Source: Aestuariispira ectoiniformans (GTDB lineage: Bacteria > Pseudomonadota > Alphaproteobacteria > UBA8366 > Aestuariispiraceae). From it: DNA of 64,000 bases. The notes below the pieces were generated by a model, which worked only from the letters and a program-made list of their open reading frames with translations, was not told the origin of the DNA and did no database searches. Below are positions 1 through 9,311 of the stretch, piece by piece. Position numbers and translations under genes: made by a program. Location: NCBI RefSeq assembly GCF_025136295.1, contig NZ_CP062788.1, positions 2,621,588 through 2,685,587 of the forward strand, given 5' to 3'. Position 1 is the stretch's first letter. Each line of letters begins with the position of its first letter.

Positions 1-1
1 C

Positions 2-1327
2 ATTACCGTCGACTGCGGGATTACGGCGTTTGATGCGCTGGAAGGCGCCGCGGACGCCGGGCTGGACGTGGTCGTGGTCGATCATCATGTGGCCGAACCG
101 CGATTGCCAAAAGCCGCTGCCGTCATCAATCCGAACCGTCTGGATGACAATAGTCCACATGGGCATATGGCGGCGGTAGGCGTTACATTTCTGGTGATTG
201 TTGCCCTGAACAAGATGCTGCGGGAGAAGGGGTATTTTGACAACCGGCCTGCGCCTGACCTTCGTCTGCTTCTGGATCTGGTTGCCTTGGGAACGGTTTG
301 TGACGTGGTTCCTTTGATCGGAGTGAACCGGGCATTTGTCACGCAGGGGCTGAAAGTTCTGGCGCAACGCAGAAACGCCGGTCTGGCCGCACTGGCGGAT
401 GTGTCTGGCGTGGACCGCTATCCAGAGGCCTATCATCTGGGGTTCCAGATGGGGCCACGTGTGAATGCGGGTGGACGCGTCGGCGAGGCGGGACTTGGCG
501 CGCGCCTTCTTTCGACGAATGATCCAAAGGAAGCGCAGGCGATTGCCCAACGCCTGGATGAATTCAACCGCGACCGTAAGGAAATCGAAGCCGCTTGCCT
601 GGAACAGGCGATTGAGCAGGTGGAAAACCGGGGCATGCGGGATGGTCTCGTATATGCGGCTTCTGATGGCTGGCACCCCGGGGTGATCGGGATTGTCGCG
701 GGCCGTCTGAAAGAACGCTACAACCGCCCGGCCTGTGTTGTTGCCTTTGAAAACGGGATGGGCAAAGGGTCAGGACGCTCGATTGAAGGCGTAGACCTTG
801 GTGCCGCTGTCATTGCCGCGGGCCAGGCTGGACTTCTGGAGAATGGCGGCGGGCATAAAATGGCGGCGGGCTTTACTGTTGCTGAAGCCAACAGCGACGC
901 CTTCCACGACTATCTGACGGAACGTATAAGCAGCCAGATTTCTGCCGAAGGCATTGTCCCCAGCCTGAAACTGGATGGTGCGATTGCCGTGTCGGGGGCA
1001 ACCGTTTCCCTTATCCAGGCGCTTGAGAAATTGGGACCGTTCGGGGCAGGCAACCCGACGCCGCGTTTTGCCATCAAGGATGCACGAATTGAACGCGCCG
1101 ATGTTGTCGGGACGGACCATGTCCGCTGTCAGATTGTCAGCGGCGGCGGTACTACACGTCTGAAGGCCATCGCGTTCCGCTGCGCCGACCAGCCCTTGGG
1201 AGATCTGTTGTTGTCCGCACGGTCAGGCACACCTGTCCATGTTGCAGGAAAACTGCAAATCGACACATGGCAGGGAAGAGAAGCGGCGCAGCTAATCATT
1301 GATGATGCTGCAGCCGCCATCGGTTAA
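2..1327 (+). CDS. recJ: Single-stranded-DNA-specific exonuclease RecJ (C-terminal part)
   Basis: Partial gene: the frame is open from the first bases of the window, so the N-terminus is missing. RecJ is a 5'-3' single-strand DNA exonuclease in RecFOR recombination and mismatch repair. The visible part starts just before the DHH metal-binding motif (VVVVDHHV, about residue 27 of the fragment), then carries the rest of the DHH domain, the DHHA1 substrate-binding domain with its GGGHKMAAGF motif, and the C-terminal OB-like region. The visible 441 residues would be about three quarters of a normal 570-600 residue RecJ. It converges on the hook gene with only 8 bases between stops. Confidence 0.95.
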   Translation: MTVDCGITAFDALEGAADAGLDVVVVDHHVAEPRLPKAAAVINPNRLDDNSPHGHMAAVGVTFLVIVALNKMLREKGYFDNRPAPDLRLLLDLVALGTVCDVVPLIGVNRAFVTQGLKVLAQRRNAGLAALADVSGVDRYPEAYHLGFQMGPRVNAGGRVGEAGLGARLLSTNDPKEAQAIAQRLDEFNRDRKEIEAACLEQAIEQVENRGMRDGLVYAASDGWHPGVIGIVAGRLKERYNRPACVVAFENGMGKGSGRSIEGVDLGAAVIAAGQAGLLENGGGHKMAAGFTVAEANSDAFHDYLTERISSQISAEGIVPSLKLDGAIAVSGATVSLIQALEKLGPFGAGNPTPRFAIKDARIERADVVGTDHVRCQIVSGGGTTRLKAIAFRCADQPLGDLLLSARSGTPVHVAGKLQIDTWQGREAAQLIIDDAAAAIG

Positions 1328-1335
1328 TCCTACTT

Positions 1336-2655
1336 CTACTTCAGTTGCGTCGCCGTTTGGGACATCTCGTCGATCGTTCGAAGGGATGTTGCTGCGGATG
1401 AATAGGCACGCTGCGTCTGGATCATCAGTGAGACCTCATCTGTCAGGTTTGTCGCGGATGCTTCATAAGCCCCTCCGGTAATCGCAACACGGGTTGTCTG
1501 GTCCGGTCGGTAGAGGCTGATATCGCCGGACTCCTCTGTAACGGCGAAATGTGTATTGGATACCCGATCCAACAGGTTTTCAGCGCGAACATCTGCGACC
1601 GCCAGCATCGCAATCGGTCGGGACAATCCATTGGAGAAGGCCCCCTGCACAATACCGTCGTTGTCTACGCTGACATCCATAAGAAAGCCTTCCTCGATGC
1701 CGTTGCTGTCAACACTGCGCAGTTCAAATCCGCCGGCGTATTGGGTAATGCCGCTAAGATCGACGGACACCGTATTACTTGCACCGGCAGGAGTGGTCCA
1801 GCTAGCGGAAACGTCCACGTCATCGCCCAGAACTGTGCCGCCCGCCGTTGTCATCACGGGGTTCAAGCCGGTTGAATCGAAAGTGACAGAGATTGGAAAA
1901 TCCGCGGCTGCAGGTGAGGTGATCGTGCCATCGGTGGAGTTGATGTTAAGATCCCAGGTATTGGCCGCCGTTTTTGTCCAGTTGAACGTCATATTCTGTT
2001 TGTCACTGGACTGGATAACAAAGCCGTTTGCATCCCTTTCAACGCCGCTGCCGTCGAGCACATCGAGAGAATAACTTTGTGACGTGCCAATCGCCGCATC
2101 AGCGGAGAGGTTCGCGGCAATGCTGCCGGTTGTAGAGGGGCTGGCATTGAAAATAATGCCACCCTGATCAACGCGGATCGGTTGAAGAGAACTCTCGTTC
2201 GTCCCGACAGCAAATGAATCGCTGGCCGGTACATAGGGCCAGCCCATGACATAGTTGCCAAAGCCATCTGAAAGATAGGCATTGGTGGTAGTCGGATCTG
2301 AATCCTGAAGGCGCCCGAAATGACCGGCCTTAGTCAATAGCGTGTCGCCTGAATTATCAAGGGCCGAATTCGTATAGAAAAAGCCACGCCCAACCATTGC
2401 TGCATCAAGGTTGCGGTTGGTGTAAGCGACTTGGCCGTCACGGTTGATTAGGTTTCGCACCTGCGGCCCGGCGCCGTTCAGGTTTTGATACAGAGATCCC
2501 TTCTGGGATCTGCTGACCAGTGAGTCGAACTGGACCTGGGATGTCTTGTAACCGGCTGTGCTGATGTTGGAGATATTGTCACTGATGGCGGCGAAAGCTT
2601 GGCTTTGCGCGCGCATTGCTGACAAACTCGAGGAAAAGAAGTAGTTGGCAACCAT
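1336..2655 (-). CDS. flgE: Flagellar hook protein FlgE
   Basis: Rod/hook-family flagellar protein of 439 residues, exported through the flagellar type III apparatus to build the hook. The N-terminus has the family signature of alternating small and polar residues (SDNISNISTAGYKTSQVQFD at about 26-45), a central FlgE D2-like beta region, and the conserved C-terminal heptad region ending MIQTQRAYSSAATSLRTIDE. Length and the N-terminal VANYFFSSSLSAM fit hook FlgE or a close FlgE/FlgF/FlgG relative. GGAG lies 11 bases before the ATG. It stands alone, away from other hook genes, and has a near-perfect sigma-54 promoter about 50 bases upstream, the usual control of hook genes in alphaproteobacteria such as Caulobacter. 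Confidence 0.9.
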   Translation of the reverse strand: MVANYFFSSSLSAMRAQSQAFAAISDNISNISTAGYKTSQVQFDSLVSRSQKGSLYQNLNGAGPQVRNLINRDGQVAYTNRNLDAAMVGRGFFYTNSALDNSGDTLLTKAGHFGRLQDSDPTTTNAYLSDGFGNYVMGWPYVPASDSFAVGTNESSLQPIRVDQGGIIFNASPSTTGSIAANLSADAAIGTSQSYSLDVLDGSGVERDANGFVIQSSDKQNMTFNWTKTAANTWDLNINSTDGTITSPAAADFPISVTFDSTGLNPVMTTAGGTVLGDDVDVSASWTTPAGASNTVSVDLSGITQYAGGFELRSVDSNGIEEGFLMDVSVDNDGIVQGAFSNGLSRPIAMLAVADVRAENLLDRVSNTHFAVTEESGDISLYRPDQTTRVAITGGAYEASATNLTDEVSLMIQTQRAYSSAATSLRTIDEMSQTATQLK

Positions 2656-2702
2656 TCTCTAACGATCTCCGAACGAAAAATCTCAAAAAGTTGAGTTTTT
2701 CC

Positions 2703-2720
2703 AAGCAATTCATGTGCCAG
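2703..2720 (-). promoter_or_regulatory. Sigma-54 (-24/-12) promoter for flgE
   Basis: On the minus strand the sequence reads TGGCAC-ATGAA-TTGCT, a match to the RpoN consensus TGGCAC-N5-TTGCW with GG and GC separated by exactly 10 bases. It points at flgE; the -12 GC lies 50 bases from the ATG, giving an inferred leader of about 40 bases. Confidence 0.85.
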
Positions 2721-2904
2721 TGTAGGATTCCTGCGGAGTCGCGATTTAGTGCAAGAGATGGGGATGGGACAGGAGAGGGGAACTTGCCGTCCTCAAAGAG
2801 AAGGTCGGCGTATTTTGCCCAGTGATATTTTCAATTTTCTTTGTAAAGCCCCTTGACCCATCCGGGCGTGAACGATAAATCATGCCGCGTCGAAACGAGC
2901 GTAT

Positions 2905-2981
<77 letters not shown>

Positions 2982-3019
2982 CTTTCGTTCGTAATGGAAG
3001 ATGTTTTATTTGATGCTGT

Positions 3020-3053
3020 AAACCGGACCTGACAGATGGGCCCGGTTTTTTTG
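3020..3053 (+). terminator. Intrinsic terminator after tRNA-Glu
   Basis: AACCGG and CCGGTT arms around a short loop, followed directly by a run of seven T on the plus strand. Confidence 0.75.
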
Positions 3054-3112
3054 TTTGTCGATTTAGGTTTTCATCCGGATGAAAATATCCGGCCACGGTA
3101 AGGAGATTTCTT

Positions 3113-3433
3113 ATGGCTGATCAAGTCGGTGCGTCCCACATCCTGCTGATGTATGCGGGTTCCATGCGTTCCACGGCAACCCGTACCAAGGAAGAAGCCC
3201 AGGAGCTGATTCAGAAGTTGAAGACCGATGTCGAGGGCGGTGCGGATTTTGCCGACCTGGCGAAAGAATATTCCGATTGCCCGTCCGGCCAGAGCGGCGG
3301 CGAGCTGGGTGTTTTTGGTAAAGGCCAGATGGTTCCTGAGTTCGAAGATGCTGCATTCTCTTTGGATGTTGGTGCAGTCAGCGACGTCGTTGAAACGGCT
3401 TTTGGCTATCACCTGGTACAGCGTACTGCGTAA
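3113..3433 (+). CDS. Parvulin-type peptidyl-prolyl cis-trans isomerase
   Basis: A stand-alone 106-residue PpiC/rotamase domain with no signal peptide, so it should act in the cytoplasm on prolyl peptide bonds of folding proteins. Family landmarks: ASHIL near the start, the DFADLAKEYSDCPSG segment, the GGELGVFGKGQMVPEFEDAAF motif region, and the closing FGYHLVQR. It resembles E. coli PpiC in size. AAGGAG is 7 bases before the ATG, and a strong terminator follows, so it is probably a single-gene transcript. Confidence 0.92.
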   Translation: MADQVGASHILLMYAGSMRSTATRTKEEAQELIQKLKTDVEGGADFADLAKEYSDCPSGQSGGELGVFGKGQMVPEFEDAAFSLDVGAVSDVVETAFGYHLVQRTA

Positions 3434-3454
3434 GTCAAAATACGACTGAACGAG

Positions 3455-3489
3455 AAAGAGGGCGATCACCAGGATCGCCCTCTTTTTTT
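3455..3489 (+). terminator. Intrinsic terminator after the parvulin gene
   Basis: A 13-bp stem (AAAGAGGGCGATC with GATCGCCCTCTTT) with a 5-base loop, followed by a T run. Confidence 0.9.
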
Positions 3490-3517
3490 GTCTCTGTCTG
3501 ACAGAACAACCGAAGTC

Positions 3518-3892
3518 CTAATGTTGTTCATCTCCACGCATGCGCAGGGCCCACATCAGTCCCAGGCAGGTTCCTTTGGCAAAGGGGAGGAGGACAAGGC
3601 TCAGAACAATGACAAGCGGAATAAGGATGCTCATCAGGATGCCGAGAGGCGGTGCATAGGAGCGCTCGATCTCCAGCAGGATCGGTGCAATGATATGACC
3701 GACCACGAGGATGGTGAGCCAGGGAGCAAAATCGTCGGTACGGATGTGGGACAGGCTTTCACCGCAATGATCGCAATTGTCCGTAGCTTTGAGATAACGT
3801 TTGAAAATCGCGCCCTCGCCACAGTTGGGGCAGCGCTTTTTCAGGCCACGCAACAGCGAACGGCCCATGGGGCGTTGTGCTTCGGCTATCAT
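3518..3892 (-). CDS. DUF983 family membrane protein
   Basis: A 124-residue protein with an N-terminal zinc-ribbon-like pair of CxxC motifs (CPNCGEG and CDHCGE, about residues 21-44) followed by two hydrophobic membrane segments and a short polar tail. This layout is typical of DUF983, a common but uncharacterised alphaproteobacterial family. I chose the ATG at 3892 because AAAGGA stands 6 bases upstream; a GTG at 3928 would add 12 residues. Function is unknown; metal binding by the CxxC pairs is an inference. Confidence 0.85.
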   Translation of the reverse strand: MIAEAQRPMGRSLLRGLKKRCPNCGEGAIFKRYLKATDNCDHCGESLSHIRTDDFAPWLTILVVGHIIAPILLEIERSYAPPLGILMSILIPLVIVLSLVLLPFAKGTCLGLMWALRMRGDEQH

Positions 3893-4066
3893 TTTTTGTC
3901 CTTTCCCCGCCAAGCCTGAAATCCACACCAGGCCTCATTTTAACTTAATATTGGAGTTCCTTTGTAGGGTTTTCCCGCTCCCATGGCAATGGACTGATTG
4001 ACGCAGGCAAAAATTCACTTTACCTGCGCAGATAGTCTTTTCTCTTTTTTCGGCAAAGGTTTGGCC

Positions 4067-4960
4067 ATGTTGATTGCGGTTTTGGGCGCATTAGGCGCTG
4101 CTTCCTGCTGGGCAATCGGCAGTCTGGTGTCGGTTTACCCGGCGCAAATGTTGGGCGCTGCCGCTTTTAACAGGACGCGCATGTGCATCGTAGGGCTGAT
4201 GCTGATTGCCGCGGCAAGCGTACTGGGTACTTGGGCGAGCCTTGAACAAAGCTATTTCAGTGCCCTTATCCTGAGCGGGCTTGTCGGGATTTTTATTGGT
4301 GATACGGCCTTGTTCGCCACTTTGCGGCGGATGGGGCCCCGTCGTACGGCAATCCTGTTTGCGATGAATGCGCCAATCACAACAGTACTTGGCTATCTGT
4401 TCCTGCAAGAAAGACTGGCACCGTCTGCCTTGGCGGGATGTGCGCTGGTTCTTGGCGGTGTGGTTATGGCTATTGTCTACGGCAAGCGTAAGTCGCAATT
4501 GCACGATTGGGAGACTGTAAGGGGGGCGCTGCCGGTGGGAATCGCATTGGGGCTGACGGCGGCTACTGCACAGGCTGTAGGCCTTATTATTTCCAAGCCT
4601 GTCCTTGATGCAGGCGCGGACCCGGTCGCCGCTTCAGCGGTTCGGGTTAGTATCGCGGCTGTTGCGTTGGTTTGCGCCAACCTTCTTCCTATTCCGCAAT
4701 TCAAGGCACAGGCACCACTCACAAAGCCGTTGCTGGGCTGGATCGTGTTGAGTGGCCTCCTTGGAATGGGGGTGGGGATGACCCTGCTTATGGTGGCGCT
4801 GGCGCATGGTGATTCCGGCATTGTGGCCACCCTGGCTGCGACGCAGCCTGTTATGATGCTGCCGCTGATCTGGATCAGGACGAAGGAGTGTCCGGCGTTG
4901 GGGGCATGGCTAGGGGCCATTGCCGTTGTTGCCGGGACGGGTATGATCTTTAACGCTTGA
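4067..4960 (+). CDS. EamA/DMT-family transporter
   Basis: An inner-membrane protein of 297 residues with about ten hydrophobic segments arranged as two EamA repeats, the plan of drug/metabolite transporters that export amino acids or other small metabolites. The substrate cannot be read from sequence. The ATG at 4067 is preferred over an in-frame TTG at 3998 because AAAGG lies 8 bases before it and translation from it starts with the first membrane helix. The recO start follows 29 bases after the stop, so the two may be cotranscribed. Confidence 0.88.
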   Translation: MLIAVLGALGAASCWAIGSLVSVYPAQMLGAAAFNRTRMCIVGLMLIAAASVLGTWASLEQSYFSALILSGLVGIFIGDTALFATLRRMGPRRTAILFAMNAPITTVLGYLFLQERLAPSALAGCALVLGGVVMAIVYGKRKSQLHDWETVRGALPVGIALGLTAATAQAVGLIISKPVLDAGADPVAASAVRVSIAAVALVCANLLPIPQFKAQAPLTKPLLGWIVLSGLLGMGVGMTLLMVALAHGDSGIVATLAATQPVMMLPLIWIRTKECPALGAWLGAIAVVAGTGMIFNA

Positions 4961-4989
4961 CTAGGCATATAGAAGGCGGACCGTCACTG

Positions 4990-5703
4990 ATGGAATGGGT
5001 AGATGAAGGAATTGTACTGGGGCTGCGCCGTCACGGTGAAAGCAGTGCGATTCTGACTGCCTTCACAAGGCGGCATGGACGCCATACAGGACTTGTTCGC
5101 GGCGCAACCTCAAAAAGGCTTAGAGGGGTATTGCAGCCTGGCAACCGGTTGCAGCTTTCCTGGCGTGGGCGTCTGGAAGAACACCTCGGGCATTTCGAGG
5201 TAGAGTTGCTGGACAGTCATGCAGCGGCATTAATGTTGGATGCCGGGAAGCTGGCGGCCCTGACATCAGCCTGTGCCTTAATTGATTTCAGCCTGCCGGA
5301 GCGTGAGACCCATCCACAGCTCTATGAGACACTGAATTCACTGGCGATTGCCCTGGACCATGAAGCCTGGGCGGAAACCTATGTGAAATGGGAAATCGGC
5401 TTACTGGCAGAACTGGGATTTGGTCTGGACCTCAGCGCCTGTGCAGCAACCGGTCAGACAACCGATCTTGTTTATGTGTCGCCCAAAACCGCCCGTGCCG
5501 TAAGCAGGCAGGCGGGAGAGCCTTATCGTGATAAATTGTTGCCGCTTCCGGGCTTTCTTATCGGGGAAGGGGGGGCGGATGATCTGGCGCTTGCGAGTGC
5601 TTTGAAAATGACCGGTTATTTTCTGAACAGGCATGTTTATACGCTGCACGGTCGCAGTCTTCCCGACAGCCGGATGCGATTGTTACAAAGGTTTCTGCGC
5701 TAG
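4990..5703 (+). CDS. recO: DNA repair protein RecO
   Basis: RecO loads RecA on SSB-coated single-strand DNA with RecR. The 237-residue protein has the N-terminal OB-fold start typical of the family (MEWVDEGIVLGLRRHGESSAI), the basic RGATSKR segment, and an alpha-helical C-terminal domain with the FGLDLSACAATG region where many RecO proteins carry a zinc finger; here only one Cys of that finger is clear. The ATG at 4990 matches the family N-terminus and follows AAGGCGGA. It precedes parC, a common alphaproteobacterial order. Confidence 0.93.
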   Translation: MEWVDEGIVLGLRRHGESSAILTAFTRRHGRHTGLVRGATSKRLRGVLQPGNRLQLSWRGRLEEHLGHFEVELLDSHAAALMLDAGKLAALTSACALIDFSLPERETHPQLYETLNSLAIALDHEAWAETYVKWEIGLLAELGFGLDLSACAATGQTTDLVYVSPKTARAVSRQAGEPYRDKLLPLPGFLIGEGGADDLALASALKMTGYFLNRHVYTLHGRSLPDSRMRLLQRFLR

Positions 5704-5779
5704 AGTGTATGGCAATCTGTTGCGTTTTTGACCGCCACGATTACTATATTTGGTGCAGTAAATCAGTAAGGGCTTTTTC

Positions 5780-8008
5780 ATGACCGATCCAAAAGATGCC
5801 GCCGCCGAGATTCGCGTTGCGCCCTTGGCGGACGCGCTGAGCGAGCGCTATTTGGCCTATGCGTTGTCAACCATCACCTCGCGCTCCCTGCCGGATGTGC
5901 GTGATGGTCTGAAGCCGGTTCACCGGCGACTGCTGCATGCGATGCGTGAGTTGAAACTGAACCCTGATTCCGGTTTCAAGAAATGCGCGCGTATCGTCGG
6001 GGATGTCATGGGTAAGTATCACCCCCATGGCGACCAGGCGATTTACGATGCGATGGTCCGCCTCGCACAGCAGTTCGCCGTTCGCTATCCGCTGGTGGAT
6101 GGCCAGGGCAACTTCGGTAATGTGGATGGCGATAACGCCGCGGCAATGCGTTATACCGAGGCACGTTTGACGGAAGTCGCGCAGGCGTTGCTGGAAGGGA
6201 TTGATGAAAATGCCGTCGATTTCCGCTCAACCTACGACGGTGAGGGAGCGGAGCCGATCGTTCTTCCTGCGGCATTCCCGAATTTGCTGGCGAACGGCGC
6301 TTCCGGCATTGCCGTGGGGATGGCGACCAACATTCCGCCCCATAACGCGGGTGAGTTGTGCGATGCCTTACTGCATTTGATCAAATTCCCCAATGCGGGC
6401 ATGGACAAGCTGGTGGAAATGGTGCCCGGGCCGGACTTCCCAACCGGTGGGGAGCTTTGCGAAAGCCGGGAGGCGGTCAAGGAAGCGTATGCAACCGGAC
6501 GCGGCGGTTTTCGGGTGCGTGCGCGCTGGGAAGTGGAAAAACTGAAAGGTGGTACCTGGCAGGTAGTCGTTACCGAAATTCCCTATCAGGTTCAGAAAGC
6601 CAAGCTGATCGAGAAAATCGCGGAACTGATCTCCAATCGCAAAATTGCGATGTTGGACGATATTCGCGACGAGTCGGCGGAAGATATTCGTGTCGTTCTG
6701 GTTCCCAAATCACGGAACGTAGAGCCGGAAATGCTGATGGAATCGCTGTTCCGCCAGACGGACCTGGAAAACCGTGTTTCGCTGAATATGAACGTTCTGG
6801 CGGAGAACGGGCGTGTTCCGAAGGTGATGAACCTTCGGGAAGTCCTGCAGGCCTATCTGGATCATCGTCATGTGGTGCTGGTCCGTCGATCCGAATATCG
6901 CAAAAGTCAGATCGAACGCCGACTTGAAATCCTCGAGGGTTATCTGGCCTGCTATCTGAATCTTGATGAGGTCATTCGTATTATCCGTGAGGAAGATGAG
7001 CCGAAGAAAGAGCTGATGAAAGCCTTCTCGCTCACGGAACTGCAGGCCGAATCCATTCTCAACATGCGTTTGCGTTCCTTGCGCAGACTTGAGGAAATGG
7101 AAATCCGTAACGAACATACCAAGCTGAGTGAAGAGCTTGCCGGATTGAAAGAGCTGCTTTCAAGTGAAGATGCTCGTTGGAAGACAATCAGCGGTGAGAT
7201 AACGGAAACACGCAAGAAGTTCGGTCAGAATACCGAGCTGGGCCGTCGCCGGACGATTATCGGTGACGCACCGAGCGCTGTTGTTGTTCCGCTCGAGGCC
7301 ATGATCGAAAAAGAGCCGGTTACCGTGGTCTGTTCTCAGAAAGGCTGGGTGCGCGCCATGAAGGGCCACCTGTCTGATTTCAGCGATATCAAATACAAGG
7401 AAGGCGATGGCCCAGGCTGGATCATGCATGGCCAGACCACTGATAAATTGTTGATATTTGCCTCCAACGGTCGCTTCTACACCATCGGTGCTGACAAACT
7501 GCCGGGCGGCCGTGGTCATGGGGAGCCTCTGCGTCTGATGATTGATCTGCCCAACGAGGTAGATGTGGTTGAATTCCTGGTTCATAATCCGGAACGCAAG
7601 CTGCTTGTTGCGTCCAATGACGGACGCGGTTTCCTGGTGGCGGAGAAGGATGTTGTCGCGCAAACCAGAAATGGTAAGCAGGTCTTGAATGTCTCGGGAA
7701 GCAGTAAGGCCGAATATTGCGTGCCGGCAGATGGGGACATGGTTGCCGTGATTGGCCAGAATCGGAAGCTTCTGGTCTTCCCCTTGTCTGAAATGCCGGA
7801 AATGGCCCGTGGCAAGGGTGTTATCATCCAGAAATACCGTGACGGCCATATCTCCGATATCAAGGTCTTCCTGGAAGAGAGTGGTCTGACATGGGCGTCG
7901 GGTGAGCGTACCAGGACAGTGACCGATTTGACCGCCTGGATGGGTAAGCGGGCACAGGCAGGCCGTATGCCGCCTCCTGGTTTCCCGAGGAACAACAAGT
8001 TTAGCTGA
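5780..8008 (+). CDS. parC: DNA topoisomerase IV subunit A
   Basis: ParC, with ParE (not in this window), decatenates daughter chromosomes. The 742-residue protein has the breakage-reunion domain with the KYHPHGD helix (79-85), catalytic Tyr125 in the [10 protein letters not shown] motif, a coiled-coil gate region (about 390-490) and a C-terminal beta-pinwheel (about 500-730) lacking the GyrA-box, which separates it from GyrA. In the quinolone-determining helix the residue equivalent to E. coli ParC Ser80 is Gln86 and Glu84 is Asp90. Confidence 0.96.
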   Translation: MTDPKDAAAEIRVAPLADALSERYLAYALSTITSRSLPDVRDGLKPVHRRLLHAMRELKLNPDSGFKKCARIVGDVMGKYHPHGDQAIYDAMVRLAQQFAVRYPLVDGQGNFGNVDGDNAAAMRYTEARLTEVAQALLEGIDENAVDFRSTYDGEGAEPIVLPAAFPNLLANGASGIAVGMATNIPPHNAGELCDALLHLIKFPNAGMDKLVEMVPGPDFPTGGELCESREAVKEAYATGRGGFRVRARWEVEKLKGGTWQVVVTEIPYQVQKAKLIEKIAELISNRKIAMLDDIRDESAEDIRVVLVPKSRNVEPEMLMESLFRQTDLENRVSLNMNVLAENGRVPKVMNLREVLQAYLDHRHVVLVRRSEYRKSQIERRLEILEGYLACYLNLDEVIRIIREEDEPKKELMKAFSLTELQAESILNMRLRSLRRLEEMEIRNEHTKLSEELAGLKELLSSEDARWKTISGEITETRKKFGQNTELGRRRTIIGDAPSAVVVPLEAMIEKEPVTVVCSQKGWVRAMKGHLSDFSDIKYKEGDGPGWIMHGQTTDKLLIFASNGRFYTIGADKLPGGRGHGEPLRLMIDLPNEVDVVEFLVHNPERKLLVASNDGRGFLVAEKDVVAQTRNGKQVLNVSGSSKAEYCVPADGDMVAVIGQNRKLLVFPLSEMPEMARGKGVIIQKYRDGHISDIKVFLEESGLTWASGERTRTVTDLTAWMGKRAQAGRMPPPGFPRNNKFS

Positions 8009-8119
8009 TTGCGTACCCGCACCTGTGGGGTGTTGGGCTTGAGTGACAGGTAATGACTTCAAGGCACAATTCATATATAAGATTGTGCAATGCAAAAGAT
8101 AAATGGGATTGTAGTGGCT

Positions 8120-8713
8120 ATGTCTGAAAATGTGGCTTTTGCACCGACACTGTCGGATGCGATCTGGAAAAACGAAGGAAGCAACCGTTTGCTGCGCGGC
8201 GTTGTACTGGCTGTGATTGGCTCCGCGTTGCTCGCGCTGTCCGCGAAAGTTCAGGTGCCATTTTATCCGGTACCGCAAACGATGCAGACATTGGTGGTTC
8301 TGATGATCGGCATGGCTTTCGGCAGCCGCCTGGGGCTGGCGACGGTTGCGCTCTATTTGGCGGAAGGGGCCGCAGGCCTCCCGATTTTCGCCGGAACGCC
8401 GGAAAAAGGTATCGGCCTGGCCTATATGATGGGGCCGACAGGCGGTTATCTTCTTGGCTTTGTACTGGCGGCGGCTGTGGTCGGCTGGCTGGCTGAACGT
8501 GGTTGGGACCGCGGTATTGTAACGACCGCTGCGGCGATGGCGATCGGCAATGTTGTGATCTATTTGCCGGGTATTGCATGGCTCAGTGCTGCCGTTGGCT
8601 TTGATAAAGCCGTTCTTTTCGGCATGCAGCCGTTCCTGCTGGGGGACGCGGCCAAGCTGGTGCTTGCAGCTCTTGCAATGCCGATGGCTTGGAAAATACT
8701 TAGACGCGGATAA
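8120..8713 (+). CDS. bioY: Biotin transporter BioY
   Basis: S-component of the biotin ECF transporter, an inner-membrane protein of about 197 residues with six hydrophobic segments. The BioY signatures are visible: the conserved AKVQVPFYPVPQTMQT segment, and a glycine-rich MMGPTGGYLLGF motif. No bioM/bioN genes are adjacent, as for many solitary BioY proteins that borrow a shared energising module. An ATG at 8090 would add ten residues; the family N-terminus and GGGA upstream favour 8120. A terminator follows. Confidence 0.93.
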   Translation: MSENVAFAPTLSDAIWKNEGSNRLLRGVVLAVIGSALLALSAKVQVPFYPVPQTMQTLVVLMIGMAFGSRLGLATVALYLAEGAAGLPIFAGTPEKGIGLAYMMGPTGGYLLGFVLAAAVVGWLAERGWDRGIVTTAAAMAIGNVVIYLPGIAWLSAAVGFDKAVLFGMQPFLLGDAAKLVLAALAMPMAWKILRRG

Positions 8714-8746
8714 TACTGTTTTTCGGCAGATATCCTGCGAACAGGG

Positions 8747-8780
8747 AAGGGCGCATCCTTATTGGATGCGCCCTTTTTCT
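8747..8780 (+). terminator. Intrinsic terminator after bioY
   Basis: A 12-bp stem AAGGGCGCATCC / GGATGCGCCCTT with a 5-base loop and following T run. Confidence 0.9.
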
Positions 8781-8804
8781 TTCGGATGACCGGTAGGCAG
8801 CCCT

Positions 8805-9185
8805 CTACATATCTGGATATTGCACCAGCGTTAATATATTGTCGTCCGGGTCGGCAAAGTTAGCCAATATACCGCCCCAGGGCTGTTCCTCCGGCTTGTC
8901 GATGACCGTCACCCCCTTTGCGCGGAGCTGGGCCACCTCAGCCTCAATATCGGATGTCACAAAAGATAGTCCGGCAAAGCGCCCGACAAGGACAGCGGCA
9001 TCCTCGCCATTGATCTCTTCCACAACCAGCATGATGCCATTCTGGTCCATGGTGAATACCGCAAAGCCGTGTTCTCCCGGCTCATAGGCAATATCGTCAA
9101 ATTCGAGAACGTCCCGATAGAAGCTGTAGGCGCGTTCGATACTCGAGACAAAGAGCCTGACGGCACCGAGCGTTTCAATAGCCAT
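8805..9185 (-). CDS. VOC-family (glyoxalase/bleomycin resistance-like) protein
   Basis: A 126-residue single vicinal-oxygen-chelate module pair (two beta-alpha-beta-beta-beta repeats). Visible family features include GAVRLFVSSIERAYSFYRDV at the start and DPDDNILTLVQYPDM at the end, where the acidic metal ligand usually sits. Members include lyases, isomerases and dioxygenases, so the reaction is not predictable here. It is transcribed away from bioY toward its terminator and lies downstream of the TRAP operon after that operon's terminator. Confidence 0.8.
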   Translation of the reverse strand: MAIETLGAVRLFVSSIERAYSFYRDVLEFDDIAYEPGEHGFAVFTMDQNGIMLVVEEINGEDAAVLVGRFAGLSFVTSDIEAEVAQLRAKGVTVIDKPEEQPWGGILANFADPDDNILTLVQYPDM

Positions 9186-9261
9186 GACCTCTCCATATAT
9201 CCTGTGCAGCCCCGATAAAGGATAAGGGCTTTCGAAGGTGGGCGCATCTGCAAATACAAAT

Positions 9262-9289
9262 AAGGCCGCTTCCCGGAAGAAGCGGCCTT
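9262..9289 (-). terminator. Intrinsic terminator of the TRAP transporter operon
   Basis: An 11-bp stem (AAGGCCGCTTC / GAAGCGGCCTT) just past the dctM stop; on the minus strand it is followed by a weak T-rich stretch. Confidence 0.7.
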
Positions 9290-9311
9290 ACATTTGAAGG
9301 TCTTGTCTGGC

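Noticed and set aside
7160-8278. 372-codon open frame antisense to parC and bioY
   Set aside because: Long but lies opposite well-supported genes, has no recognisable family content and no ribosome site; a shadow of coding bias.
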